Assembly: GCF_010646885.2 (NCBI RefSeq)
Contig: NZ_CP050700.1
Span: forward strand, 4,056,501-4,120,500
Origin: Desulfopila sp. IMCC35008
GTDB taxonomy: Bacteria; Desulfobacterota; Desulfobulbia; Desulfobulbales; Desulfocapsaceae
DNA length: 64,000 bases
Reading direction: 5' to 3'
The notes beneath the pieces were generated by a model that had not been told where the DNA came from, did not search any database, and saw only the letters and a program-made list of their open reading frames with translations. The translations under genes and the position numbers were made by a program. This document shows, piece after piece, positions 44,455 through 52,923 of this stretch; position 1 is the first letter of the stretch, and every line of letters starts with the position of its first letter.

Positions 44455-45354
44455 TTATTCGGCAAGCGCTTTATAACCCGCCCATTTTTCATCCACCTGC
44501 TGCTGGACACTTTTGATTTCTTCCTCGCTCAGCGACTTGAATCGTCCCTGGCTGGCAAAATATTCGGCTACAGGTGTCCGTTCTTTCTTAAGCAATCTTT
44601 CAGATGCGCCGGTCAGCTGGAATTTCCCGTTCTCGATCTCATACAGGTCGAAAAGACCAGAGGCAACCGCCAGTTTCCCAACTTTAATGGTATACCGTGT
44701 CTCAAAGCTCCACCCCGGAGGACAGGGAGTATGCACATGGATATACCTGGGGCCAGCTATGGTCGTGGCCTTTTTTACTTTGTCATAGAGATCAAGCGGA
44801 TAGGCTGCCGAGGCAGTGGCTACATACCCGATGCCATGGGCAGCGATAATCGATGGCACGTCCTTCTTAGCCTGCAGCTTGCCCTTGATCGGGGTTGTCG
44901 TCGTCAAGACCCCCTTGGGCGTGGTGCCGGAACGCTGCACACCAGTATTCATATACGCCTCGTTATCGTAGCAGATGTAGATGATATCCTCTTGCCGCTC
45001 ACAGGCACCGGAAAGGGCCTGGATACCGATATCACCGGTACCGCCGTCACCTGCCCAGGCAACCACATTCACCCCTTCCTTTTTCAGGGCTTTCATGGCC
45101 CCGCGTACACCCGTTGCCGCAGCCCCGGTCGAAGCAAAGGTGACATTGACACATGGTAGTTTAGTCGAGGCAACCGGGTATAACCCCTGCAGCACGGTGA
45201 GACAACTGGGGGGAACCACCAGTATGGTGTCCTTGCCAAGCGCCTTTAAGCCCGTGCGGTACACAATCGAGAGACCGCAACCCGAGCACGCCCGGTTTCC
45301 TGGATGGACAAACTCTTCTTCCGTCAGATTTAAAATCGTTGTTTTTTCAGCCAT
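44455..45354 (-). CDS. porB: 2-oxoacid:ferredoxin oxidoreductase, beta subunit
   Basis: 299 residues, the thiamine-diphosphate subunit. HPGNRACSGCGLSIVYRTGL has the cluster cysteines, AWAGDGGTGDIGIQALSGAC is the TPP/Mg motif, and YDNEAYMNTGVQRSGTTPKG is the typical substrate loop. A further cysteine lies in HTPCPPGWSFETRYT. It catalyses oxidative decarboxylation of pyruvate or a branched 2-oxoacid to the acyl-CoA with reduction of ferredoxin. It is last in the order C-D-A-B, nine bases after porA. Confidence 0.95.
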   Translation of the reverse strand: MAEKTTILNLTEEEFVHPGNRACSGCGLSIVYRTGLKALGKDTILVVPPSCLTVLQGLYPVASTKLPCVNVTFASTGAAATGVRGAMKALKKEGVNVVAWAGDGGTGDIGIQALSGACERQEDIIYICYDNEAYMNTGVQRSGTTPKGVLTTTTPIKGKLQAKKDVPSIIAAHGIGYVATASAAYPLDLYDKVKKATTIAGPRYIHVHTPCPPGWSFETRYTIKVGKLAVASGLFDLYEIENGKFQLTGASERLLKKERTPVAEYFASQGRFKSLSEEEIKSVQQQVDEKWAGYKALAE

Positions 45355-45363
45355 GATAATATC

Positions 45364-46557
45364 CTAGAGATGTAAACCGATCCAGCTCGGGCTGTCTTCA
45401 ATTGACTCTGGAGACAAACAGGTTTCGGTCAATGCGTCCACCAGTTGCTGCGTCTTGATTTCCCGTCCGCCAAGGCCTAAAATATAGTTCTTGATTAGCG
45501 GCCGGGTCTCACAGCTGTAGAGAGCCGACTTGATATCAGCATAAAGCGGCCCCTGGTTACCGTAGCTAAGCGCCTTTTCAAACACGACGGCCACTTTTTT
45601 ACCGGCAAGTGCCTGGATAATGGCCTTTTCGGGGAACGGCCTGTACATTTGCACACCCATGACACCGATTTTGGTGCCACCCTCGCGCATACTGTCGATC
45701 ACATCCCGCAGCTGATACGACAATGAGCCGATGGCAACAGCTACGAATTCGGCATCGTCACACTTATACTGTTCGACAAATGGAGTACCGCCACGGCCAA
45801 ACTCCTTCTCAAATTCCGAATCGATCTCCTCATACTTCGCAAGTGCTGCACGAAGGTCTTCCTGCAGGTTGTGACGAATCTCGATATAACCAGGCTGAAT
45901 AACACCATCAACACCGGGCCGGATATCGGGCAGTGTAACCGTATTGAAGTTGCCAGGATCTTCCGGATTGAGGTAATGGGTCGGCGTAAAGCCGGGTAAA
46001 AAGTCATCCACCTTTTCCTGATCCGGTTGTTCAAAAGGCATGTAGGTGTGCGACAACAGGTAGCCATCGTAACAGACCATAACCGGGATGCTCACCTCCT
46101 GTGCCAGCCGAAAGCCCTTGATGACTGTATCGATAATCTGCTGGTGATCATTACAGTAAATCTGTATCCAGCCCACATCGCGTTGCGACATGGAATCCTG
46201 CTGGTCATTCCAGACCGTCCAGGGGGCGCCAACGCCACGGTTGGCCACACACATAACGATGGGCAGCCGTGCACCCACTGCCCAGTGCAGCTGTTCATTC
46301 ATGTAGAGCAGGCCGTTGGCACTGGTAGCGGTAAAGGCCCGTGTGCCTGCGGTGGAAGCGGCAATACAGACGGCCATGGCACTATGCTCGCTCTCAACTG
46401 GAATGTATTCGGCGTCAAGTTGATCTGACTCAACAAATTCGGACAGTTTCTCGGTAAGCGGGGTCTGCGGGGTAATGGGATAGGCGGCAATAACCTGTGC
46501 CCGGGAGAGTTTTACACCCGTCGCCGCAGCCACGTTTCCGGATTCGATAATATACAT
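45364..46557 (-). CDS. porA: 2-oxoacid:ferredoxin oxidoreductase, alpha subunit
   Basis: 397 residues. The N-terminal domain has VIAAYPITPQTPLTEKLSEF (substrate loop), PVESEHSAMAVCIAASTAGT, TATSANGLLYMNEQLHWAVG and WNDQQDSMSQRDVGWIQIYC. The C-terminal transketolase-like domain has IGVMGVQMYRPFPEKAI. It pairs with the beta subunit in the cytosolic complex. The sequence does not separate pyruvate from 2-oxoisovalerate; the divergent branched-chain aminotransferase makes the second possible. Confidence 0.94.
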   Translation of the reverse strand: MYIIESGNVAAATGVKLSRAQVIAAYPITPQTPLTEKLSEFVESDQLDAEYIPVESEHSAMAVCIAASTAGTRAFTATSANGLLYMNEQLHWAVGARLPIVMCVANRGVGAPWTVWNDQQDSMSQRDVGWIQIYCNDHQQIIDTVIKGFRLAQEVSIPVMVCYDGYLLSHTYMPFEQPDQEKVDDFLPGFTPTHYLNPEDPGNFNTVTLPDIRPGVDGVIQPGYIEIRHNLQEDLRAALAKYEEIDSEFEKEFGRGGTPFVEQYKCDDAEFVAVAIGSLSYQLRDVIDSMREGGTKIGVMGVQMYRPFPEKAIIQALAGKKVAVVFEKALSYGNQGPLYADIKSALYSCETRPLIKNYILGLGGREIKTQQLVDALTETCLSPESIEDSPSWIGLHL

Positions 46558-46561
46558 GGTG

Positions 46562-46867
46562 TTATTTCTCCTTCACTATCTCTGTTGCCTCATCTACCAT
46601 CTCAATAGCGTCGGCAGGACATTCTTCCGCACAAATCCCACAGCCCTTGCAATAGGTGAGATCAATAGTCGGTGGTATAGTCTTGGTGACAACACAATCG
46701 GGGCAGTACAGCCAGCAGGTGAAACAGGATTTTTTACCTGTCTTGACAGGTATGCACTTCTCCAGGTCAATAATCGGGCGAAGCACCCGCCAGGAACCGG
46801 TATTCCCGCCATCTCCCGGACCCGGTTTGCTTCTTGATATCATCTTGCAATATTCACGAGGTGCCAT
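46562..46867 (-). CDS. porD: 2-oxoacid:ferredoxin oxidoreductase, delta (ferredoxin) subunit
   Basis: 101 residues carrying two [4Fe-4S] clusters. The N-terminal group CFTCWLYCPDCVV is a variant, and the second, CKGCGICAEECPADAI, is canonical. It passes electrons from the TPP subunit to ferredoxin. It abuts porC without a gap and precedes porA by four bases. Confidence 0.94.
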   Translation of the reverse strand: MAPREYCKMISRSKPGPGDGGNTGSWRVLRPIIDLEKCIPVKTGKKSCFTCWLYCPDCVVTKTIPPTIDLTYCKGCGICAEECPADAIEMVDEATEIVKEK

Positions 46868-47431
46868 CTATTCGCCTCCCAACGCCGTGTTTTCATAGGC
46901 GATCACCGCCGACTTGGCATTCAACTCCGGCTTCTTGCCGGTAAACTCATTTTCTATGGCCTCCACCAGTACATCAATATCCACAAGACCGCTGGCCTTG
47001 GAGAAGGCTCCGATAATACCACTATTCACAATCCCAGGAGGCAAACCGGCGGTGACTCCATGGGCGGTTACATCAGAAACCGCAACCTTCATGCCCTCAA
47101 AACTATATTCGTCTACAGGTTTTGGTGCATTCAACACAACCAGGCCGCCCTCTTTCAACCCCGCGACCACATCTACCTCTTCAAGCAGGGAGTGATCGAG
47201 GACCACAACCATGTCCGGCGTGGTGATCGGAGAGAGATCATACAGCTTCTTTTTCGAAATTTTCAAGGAAGTAAAAACCGGTGCTCCCCTGCGCTCTGTG
47301 CCGAAAGTAGGAGCCATTATTACCCCTTTATAGCCGGATACAAACGCGGCATTGGCAACGATTTTTGCAGCAGTAATCGCGCCCTGCCCTCCTCGTCCGT
47401 GCCACCGTATTTCAATAATGTCTTTTCTCAT
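46868..47431 (-). CDS. porC: 2-oxoacid:ferredoxin oxidoreductase, gamma subunit
   Basis: 187 residues. EIRWHGRGGQGAITAAKIVA is the family start, followed by APTFGTERRGAPVFTSLKIS and PDMVVVLDHSLLEEVDVVAG. The subunit binds CoA in the complex. It is first in the por operon, transcribed away from ilvE. A palindromic CGAACG-ct-CGTTCG lies 63 bp upstream. Confidence 0.95.
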   Translation of the reverse strand: MRKDIIEIRWHGRGGQGAITAAKIVANAAFVSGYKGVIMAPTFGTERRGAPVFTSLKISKKKLYDLSPITTPDMVVVLDHSLLEEVDVVAGLKEGGLVVLNAPKPVDEYSFEGMKVAVSDVTAHGVTAGLPPGIVNSGIIGAFSKASGLVDIDVLVEAIENEFTGKKPELNAKSAVIAYENTALGGE

Positions 47432-47493
47432 TTTCCACCGCTCAGTTCTGTCATGTAATTATTCATGGCATTCTAACATCTTTGGAAACCATA

Positions 47494-47507
47494 CGAACGC
47501 TCGTTCG
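47494..47507. promoter_or_regulatory. Palindromic operator candidate between porC and ilvE
   Basis: CGAACG CT CGTTCG is a perfect six-base inverted repeat with a two-base spacer, 63 bp before porC. Size and symmetry fit a TetR- or XRE-type dimer site. The binder is unknown; the cupin and TetR regulators encoded nearby are candidates. Confidence 0.4.
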
Positions 47508-47862
47508 GCAACATCCTTGATTTATTTTTACCAACATGGCTTATTTATCAGGACAGAAATCACGGACTGCCTGCAAGGTCCCTGCATGAAGATCAATAAA
47601 TAAACGGTTTGCCGCCTTCCTATCACGACTTGCATGTCCCGGTCAACAGAGGAACCGCAATACACATAATAGGAAGAAATATTATGTAACATATTTTTCG
47701 CGTCTAAAATATACTTTTCATGCTAATATAGTTTTTTGATGCCGAATCAGGGGGCTCAGAGGTGATAACAATGTTCATCCCCACCTGACTCGATCACCGG
47801 ACGAACACAACAGTGTCTACCACTTTCATTATTTACCAACGTTCTTTATTGAAGAGGCTCCT

Positions 47863-48930
47863 ATGGAAATCACATTTGAAAAAGCAACAGCATTTAAAGA
47901 CCATCCTGATGATTCGGCACTGGGGTTCGGTACCATCTTTACCGACTACATGTTCAACATGGACTACTCGCAGGATAAGGGCTGGCATAATCCGCGCATT
48001 GAGCCATACGGGCCGATTGCCATGGATCCGTCCACCATGGTCCTGCACTACGGCCAGGCTATCTTTGAAGGATTGAAAGCCTACAGGACCGAATCCGGCG
48101 GGGTGCAACTGTTTCGACCGATGGACAACTTCAAACGTTTCAACAAGTCGGCCAAAAGACTCTGTATTCCTGAGTTTGACGAGGAATTTGTGTTAAAGGC
48201 ACTACTCAAACTGCTGGCTGTGGAAAAAGACTGGGTACCTGGTGCACCCGGAACTTCGCTCTACATACGTCCCACTATTGTAGCTATGGATCCATATCTG
48301 GGCCTGCGTTCTTCCTTCACCTACAGGTTCTTTATCATTCTCTCCCCGGTTGGCGCCTACTACCCGGAAGGGTTTGATCCGGTGAAAATCTGGGTTACCC
48401 CAGATTACGTACGTGCGGTACGTGGTGGTGTCGGCGAAGCAAAAACAGCGGGCAACTATGCCGCCAGTCTTTATGCCACCGACCTTGCCAATGCAGACGG
48501 TTACACCCAGGTAATGTGGCTCGACGGCGTCGACCTTAAATATGTTGAGGAAGTCGGCTCTATGAACATCTTCTTCCTGATAGGCGACGAGGTCGTCACC
48601 CCGGAGCTCACCGGCTCTATCCTCTCCGGTGTGACCAGGAATTCAGTCATGCAACTGGCTACGAGCTGGGGCAAGAAGGTTGTCGAACGACGCATCAGTA
48701 TCGATGAAATATTTTCTGCCCATGAGAGCGGAGAGTTAAAAGAGGTATTCGGTTCAGGCACAGCAGCCGTCATCTCGCCAGTGGGCAATATCAAGTACCA
48801 AGGCAAAGAGATCACCATCGGGGACGGCAATGTCGGCCCGTTTGCAGCAAAACTGTTTAAGGAACTGATGGACATCCAGTACGGCAAGGCAGAAGATCCG
48901 TTTGGCTGGATCGTCAAGGTTGAAGAATAG
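47863..48930 (+). CDS. ilvE: Branched-chain amino acid aminotransferase IlvE
   Basis: 355 residues, the long (type II) bacterial form. HYGQAIFEGLKAYRTESGGV and LFRPMDNFKRFNKSAKRLC are typical. The PLP Lys is near 194 in GEAKTAGNYAASLYA, followed by VMWLDGVDLKYVEEVGSMNI and LTGSILSGVTRNSVMQLA. It exchanges amino groups between Leu/Ile/Val and 2-oxoglutarate. Divergent from the por operon, it could supply 2-oxoacids to it or serve biosynthesis. ATG follows AGAGGCTCCT. A hairpin follows the stop. Confidence 0.96.
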   Translation: MEITFEKATAFKDHPDDSALGFGTIFTDYMFNMDYSQDKGWHNPRIEPYGPIAMDPSTMVLHYGQAIFEGLKAYRTESGGVQLFRPMDNFKRFNKSAKRLCIPEFDEEFVLKALLKLLAVEKDWVPGAPGTSLYIRPTIVAMDPYLGLRSSFTYRFFIILSPVGAYYPEGFDPVKIWVTPDYVRAVRGGVGEAKTAGNYAASLYATDLANADGYTQVMWLDGVDLKYVEEVGSMNIFFLIGDEVVTPELTGSILSGVTRNSVMQLATSWGKKVVERRISIDEIFSAHESGELKEVFGSGTAAVISPVGNIKYQGKEITIGDGNVGPFAAKLFKELMDIQYGKAEDPFGWIVKVEE

Positions 48931-48948
48931 CAGGAAATGAGGGAGAAG

Positions 48949-48975
48949 ATGCAGGGTACCGGCAGCACCCTGCAT
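48949..48975. terminator. Hairpin after ilvE
   Basis: ATGCAGGGT and ACCCTGCAT with a nine-base loop, 19 bases after the stop. No strong T-run follows, so termination may be partial. Confidence 0.5.
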
Positions 48976-49018
48976 AATTGGCAATATTTACTAATTGTTT
49001 AAACATTTTGGAGGAGAA

Positions 49019-49588
49019 ATGAGTACGGGCAAGATCAGTAAACGCATTGAGTTTTTTATGGAAAAAAGAGAAATTGATATCGACCAGTTGGCCACCCAGA
49101 CGGAGCTGGACAAGCAATTTCTCGAAACGATGCTCAAGGAATCCATTTATCCTCCCCTCGGCCCCCTGATGAAAATAGCACGCGTACTTGGTGTACGGCT
49201 CGGAACTTTTCTCGATGACCAGGAATCATCCGACCCCTATGTGGTAAAAAAAGCTGACAGAAAGGCGGAATTCAGCGTCCTGGCAGAGACCAATAAGCCC
49301 GCCGCCCTTAACTTTTTTTCACTTGGCATGGGTAAGACCGACCGTCACATGGAACCCTTTTTCATTGAGGTTCTTCCTGAGTCCGCAGCGAAGAAGACCC
49401 TCTCTTCCCACGAGGGAGAAGAGTGGATTGTTGTGCAAAAAGGTTCTATTGAGCTGATCTACGGTAAGGAAACTCACGTACTCGAAGAAGGTGACAGTGT
49501 TTATTACAACTCTGTGGTTCCCCATTATGTCAGCTGCAAGAGCGACGACATGGCACAGATTTACGCCGTTATCTACATACCGGAATAA
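49019..49588 (+). CDS. XRE-cupin transcriptional regulator
   Basis: 189 residues. The helix-turn-helix at about 4-62 is [20 protein letters not shown]...[19 protein letters not shown]. The cupin sensor domain at about 100-187 has [20 protein letters not shown] and [20 protein letters not shown]. Such regulators respond to small carboxylates or CoA-linked metabolites. ATG 49019 follows GGAGGAGAA, preferred over the in-frame start at 48995. The acyl-CoA ligase starts 11 bp after its stop, so it likely controls that gene. Confidence 0.92.
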   Translation: MSTGKISKRIEFFMEKREIDIDQLATQTELDKQFLETMLKESIYPPLGPLMKIARVLGVRLGTFLDDQESSDPYVVKKADRKAEFSVLAETNKPAALNFFSLGMGKTDRHMEPFFIEVLPESAAKKTLSSHEGEEWIVVQKGSIELIYGKETHVLEEGDSVYYNSVVPHYVSCKSDDMAQIYAVIYIPE

Positions 49589-49599
49589 AGGGGGACTTC

Positions 49600-51252
49600 A
49601 TGGAAAACAATGTCCCTTTAAGAGAACTGACGCTAGGCCAGATACTTGACCAGACCGCCGCCAAATTCCCTGATAACGACGCCATTGTCTACGTCGACAG
49701 GGATTTCAGGCAGACCTATAAGGAGTTTAACCAGGCCGTCGATGAGATGGCCAAGGGGTTGATGGCACTTGGCATTAAGAAAGGAGAAAAGGTGGCCATC
49801 TGGGCGACCAATATTCCGGTATGGGTGACGTTGCAGTTTGCCACAGCCAAGATCGGTGCCGTGCTGCTCACCGTCAACACCAACTATAAAACCGCTGAGC
49901 TGGAGTACCTGTTACAACAATCGGAGACGGAGAACCTGTTTTTGATAGACGGGTATCAGGATACGGATTACGTCAACACCGTCTACGAGCTGGTTCCGGA
50001 GTTAAGAACCATGGAACGGGGACATCTCTCCACCGAAAAGTTCCCGTACCTGAAACGAGTGGCGTTTTTGGGGCCTGAAAAACATCGAGGCATGTATTCG
50101 ATCCCGGAGATCAATGCGCTCAGCGCTATGGTGAGCAACGAGGACTATGCCGAGAGGCAACGGTCGCTTGATCCCCACGATGTCGTCAACATGCAGTACA
50201 CTTCCGGCACCACAGGTTTTCCCAAGGGGGTAATGCTCACCCATCACAACATAGGCAACAACGGCTACTTTATCGGTGCCAACCAGCATTTCACCGAAAA
50301 CGACCGGGTCTGCCTGCCCGTGCCTCTTTTTCACTGTTTTGGCTGCGTACTCGGTGTACTGGCTGCGGTGAATCACGGCACCTGCATGGTCATTCTGGAA
50401 AGTTTTGATCCGCTGCTTATCATGGCCTCGGTGGAAAAAGAAAAATGTACGGCACTCTACGGCGTACCAACCATGTTCATTGCCCTGCTCGATCATCCGC
50501 TGTTTACAAAGTTTGACTACTCGACCCTGCGGACTGGCATCATGGCTGGCTCCAACTGCCCGGTCCATGTGATGGAGCAGGTGATCGAGAAGATGAATAT
50601 GAGCGACATCACCATCTGTTACGGTTTGACCGAGGCCTCACCCGTCATGACCTACACCCGGATCGGTGACGAGTTCCGCCTTCGTGTGGAGACGGTGGGG
50701 CGTGCCCTTCCCCACGTGGAAGTGAAGGTCGTTGACCCGGAATCAGGTGAAGAGCTGCCTCCCGGCAACCAGGGTGAAGTCTGTTGCAGAGGGTACCTGG
50801 TGATGAAAGGATATTACAACAACCCGGACGCCACCAAGGCTGCCATCACCGAAGACGGCTGGCTGCATTCCGGTGATCTCGGCATTATGGATGAGAAAGG
50901 CAACCTTTCCATCACCGGCCGCTACAAAGATATGATTATCCGCGGCGGAGAAAACATCTATCCACGAGAGATCGAGGAGTTCCTCTATCGGATGGACGAG
51001 ATCAAGGATATACAGGTGGCGGCCGTGCCCAGCAAAAAGTACGGGGAAGAAGTAGGTGCTTTCATCGTCCTAAAGGATAATGTGAATATTCAGGAAAGCG
51101 ATGTGGTGGACTATTGCCGGGGTAAAATCTCACGGTTCAAAATTCCCAAATACGTCCATTTTGTAGATGGCTACCCGATGACCGCCAGCGGCAAGATCCA
51201 GAAATATAAGCTGACAGAAATGTCTGAGGAGATCTGGCCGGACAGGATCTGA
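49600..51252 (+). CDS. AMP-forming acyl-CoA synthetase
   Basis: 550 residues of the ANL superfamily. The P-loop [20 protein letters not shown] starts near residue 198, then [30 protein letters not shown], and the hinge [20 protein letters not shown]. The catalytic Lys is in [11 protein letters not shown] near the end. It activates a carboxylate with ATP to an acyl-AMP and then the CoA ester. The family resembles medium/long-chain or branched acid ligases; the substrate is not decidable. It shares an operon with the cupin regulator and ends before a strong terminator. Confidence 0.93.
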   Translation: MENNVPLRELTLGQILDQTAAKFPDNDAIVYVDRDFRQTYKEFNQAVDEMAKGLMALGIKKGEKVAIWATNIPVWVTLQFATAKIGAVLLTVNTNYKTAELEYLLQQSETENLFLIDGYQDTDYVNTVYELVPELRTMERGHLSTEKFPYLKRVAFLGPEKHRGMYSIPEINALSAMVSNEDYAERQRSLDPHDVVNMQYTSGTTGFPKGVMLTHHNIGNNGYFIGANQHFTENDRVCLPVPLFHCFGCVLGVLAAVNHGTCMVILESFDPLLIMASVEKEKCTALYGVPTMFIALLDHPLFTKFDYSTLRTGIMAGSNCPVHVMEQVIEKMNMSDITICYGLTEASPVMTYTRIGDEFRLRVETVGRALPHVEVKVVDPESGEELPPGNQGEVCCRGYLVMKGYYNNPDATKAAITEDGWLHSGDLGIMDEKGNLSITGRYKDMIIRGGENIYPREIEEFLYRMDEIKDIQVAAVPSKKYGEEVGAFIVLKDNVNIQESDVVDYCRGKISRFKIPKYVHFVDGYPMTASGKIQKYKLTEMSEEIWPDRI

Positions 51253-51278
51253 CCATCATAATTTCACCTGCACGACTG

Positions 51279-51305
51279 AAGGCCCACACTTCCTGTGTGG
51301 GCCTT
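51279..51305 (+). terminator. Intrinsic terminator of the acyl-CoA ligase operon
   Basis: AAGGCCCACAC, loop TTCCT, GTGTGGGCCTT, then TATTTAT: a perfect 11-bp stem. The remaining 51306-51590 shows no gene. Confidence 0.9.
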
Positions 51306-51590
51306 TATTTATGGAGCATACACCTACATATCTTTTAAGACTTTTTCCTGATTTACTATTTTTTTCTCAGACATCACTTGGGGATTATTCCTGCTCACGC
51401 TATATTGAGAGAATGACATAGGGATGTAAGGTGAGTGCCAATGTTCTCTGTTCAGTTCTTTGGGCCGGGGATTTGATGAAAATTCCATATTTTTCTTACC
51501 TGAACTACCTTCATTGTTGTACAGTTCGCTGCCACTTTCACCAGATTATAATTATTGCTTGTCGCTCATTGCAAAGGATAGAGGACTACT

Positions 51591-52910
51591 ATGAACCGTA
51601 TAATTACATGGACCATTTTTCTGATGATTACCGTACCGGTTTTTTACAATTTTGCTGGGGCTGCCGGAACTGATACACCAGAGACGCCAACAATTACAGA
51701 ACAACCGAAACAGTTAAAGCAGATCATCTTGACGATGGGATCCTGGAGAAAAGATGATGTTGAACAAGTAAACGTAATTTTACATAAATTTACGGAAAAG
51801 TACCCTCATATAGTTATCAAATTCGACCCTACCTCTCCTGCTGATTATAACGATGTTATCGAGGCCCAATTAGAGAGCGGCACTGCTCCTGACCTCTTTT
51901 ATCTTCGATCATTTTCGTATTCAAAGAAGCTATTTAAAAAAGGATATTTATCGCCTCTAAACGACCTCACTGAGATAAAAAAGTCTTTCCCGCAACAGAT
52001 GCTTGAAGCCTGGTCTACACCAGAAGGAGCATTGTATGGTATTCCGTTAATGGCCGTCTCCCATGGCATTTATTACAATTCATCTTTTTTCAAAGAAATG
52101 AATATCGCTATTCCGGACACATGGGAGCAGCTGCTTGCTCTCGCTGAGCAGATCAAACAACAAGGTATCGTTCCTTTTGCCAACGCGACAGGAGATGCCT
52201 GGACAGTTAATGGATTGATCCTGCAAAATGTCATTCCTAACATTATCGGCGGCATCGAGGGCAGGCTGGCCTACTATAACGGAGATCGATGCTTTGATGA
52301 TGAGCAGATGGTAGCCTCCTTTCAGGCGGTAAAAGATATTGCCCCTTACGTTTCAGAGAACCAGAAGTTACTGAAATATGCGGATAGTTTGCAGTTGTTC
52401 ATTCAAGGAAAGTCACCAATGTGGTTCGGAGGTTCATGGGACATTCCCTTTTTCGAAGAACAAAGTCCTGAATTTGAGTGGAGTGTTTTTGCTATTCCTC
52501 CTCCTGAAGGGAAAAAATACTATGTGACGTTTCATCCGGATGCCGGAATTGGCCTGAATGCATCTTCACAATATATCGAAGAAGCAAAACTGTTTTTACA
52601 ATGGATGGCAACAAGCGAGTTTGCATCCTTGCTTATCGAACATCTTCCGGGTTTCTTCCCTATGCACAACGATATAACTGTTATCAAAAACAAACATGCC
52701 CGCGTTTTCCTCGGTTTTAATGATACATACCAGACAGATAGTCGTTTTGTGTGGGGAAAAATTCGAGATGGAGAGCCAAGTGCGTACGAGATAAGTCTTC
52801 AATCCTCTATTGAGGTGATGAACAATCTCATAACACCGGAACAGGCAGCAAAAAAATTGCAGGCAGGGTTATCACAATGGTATGAACCAGCAAAGCGATG
52901 TACGGAATAA
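51591..52910 (+). CDS. Family 1 extracellular solute-binding protein
   Basis: 439 residues with a signal peptide (about 1-25) and the sugar-type binding fold: FTEKYPHIVIKFDPTSPADY, SGTAPDLFYLRSFSYSKKLF, GALYGIPLMAVSHGIYYNSS and FFKEMNIAIPDTWEQLLALA. No permease or ATPase gene is nearby. Instead, a membrane hybrid kinase starts 13 bp later, so this protein probably senses rather than imports, presenting a ligand to the kinase as TorT does to TorS. The ligand is unknown. GGATAGAGGACTACT precedes the ATG. Confidence 0.88.
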   Translation: MNRIITWTIFLMITVPVFYNFAGAAGTDTPETPTITEQPKQLKQIILTMGSWRKDDVEQVNVILHKFTEKYPHIVIKFDPTSPADYNDVIEAQLESGTAPDLFYLRSFSYSKKLFKKGYLSPLNDLTEIKKSFPQQMLEAWSTPEGALYGIPLMAVSHGIYYNSSFFKEMNIAIPDTWEQLLALAEQIKQQGIVPFANATGDAWTVNGLILQNVIPNIIGGIEGRLAYYNGDRCFDDEQMVASFQAVKDIAPYVSENQKLLKYADSLQLFIQGKSPMWFGGSWDIPFFEEQSPEFEWSVFAIPPPEGKKYYVTFHPDAGIGLNASSQYIEEAKLFLQWMATSEFASLLIEHLPGFFPMHNDITVIKNKHARVFLGFNDTYQTDSRFVWGKIRDGEPSAYEISLQSSIEVMNNLITPEQAAKKLQAGLSQWYEPAKRCTE

Positions 52911-52923
52911 GTGATATAGGGAT

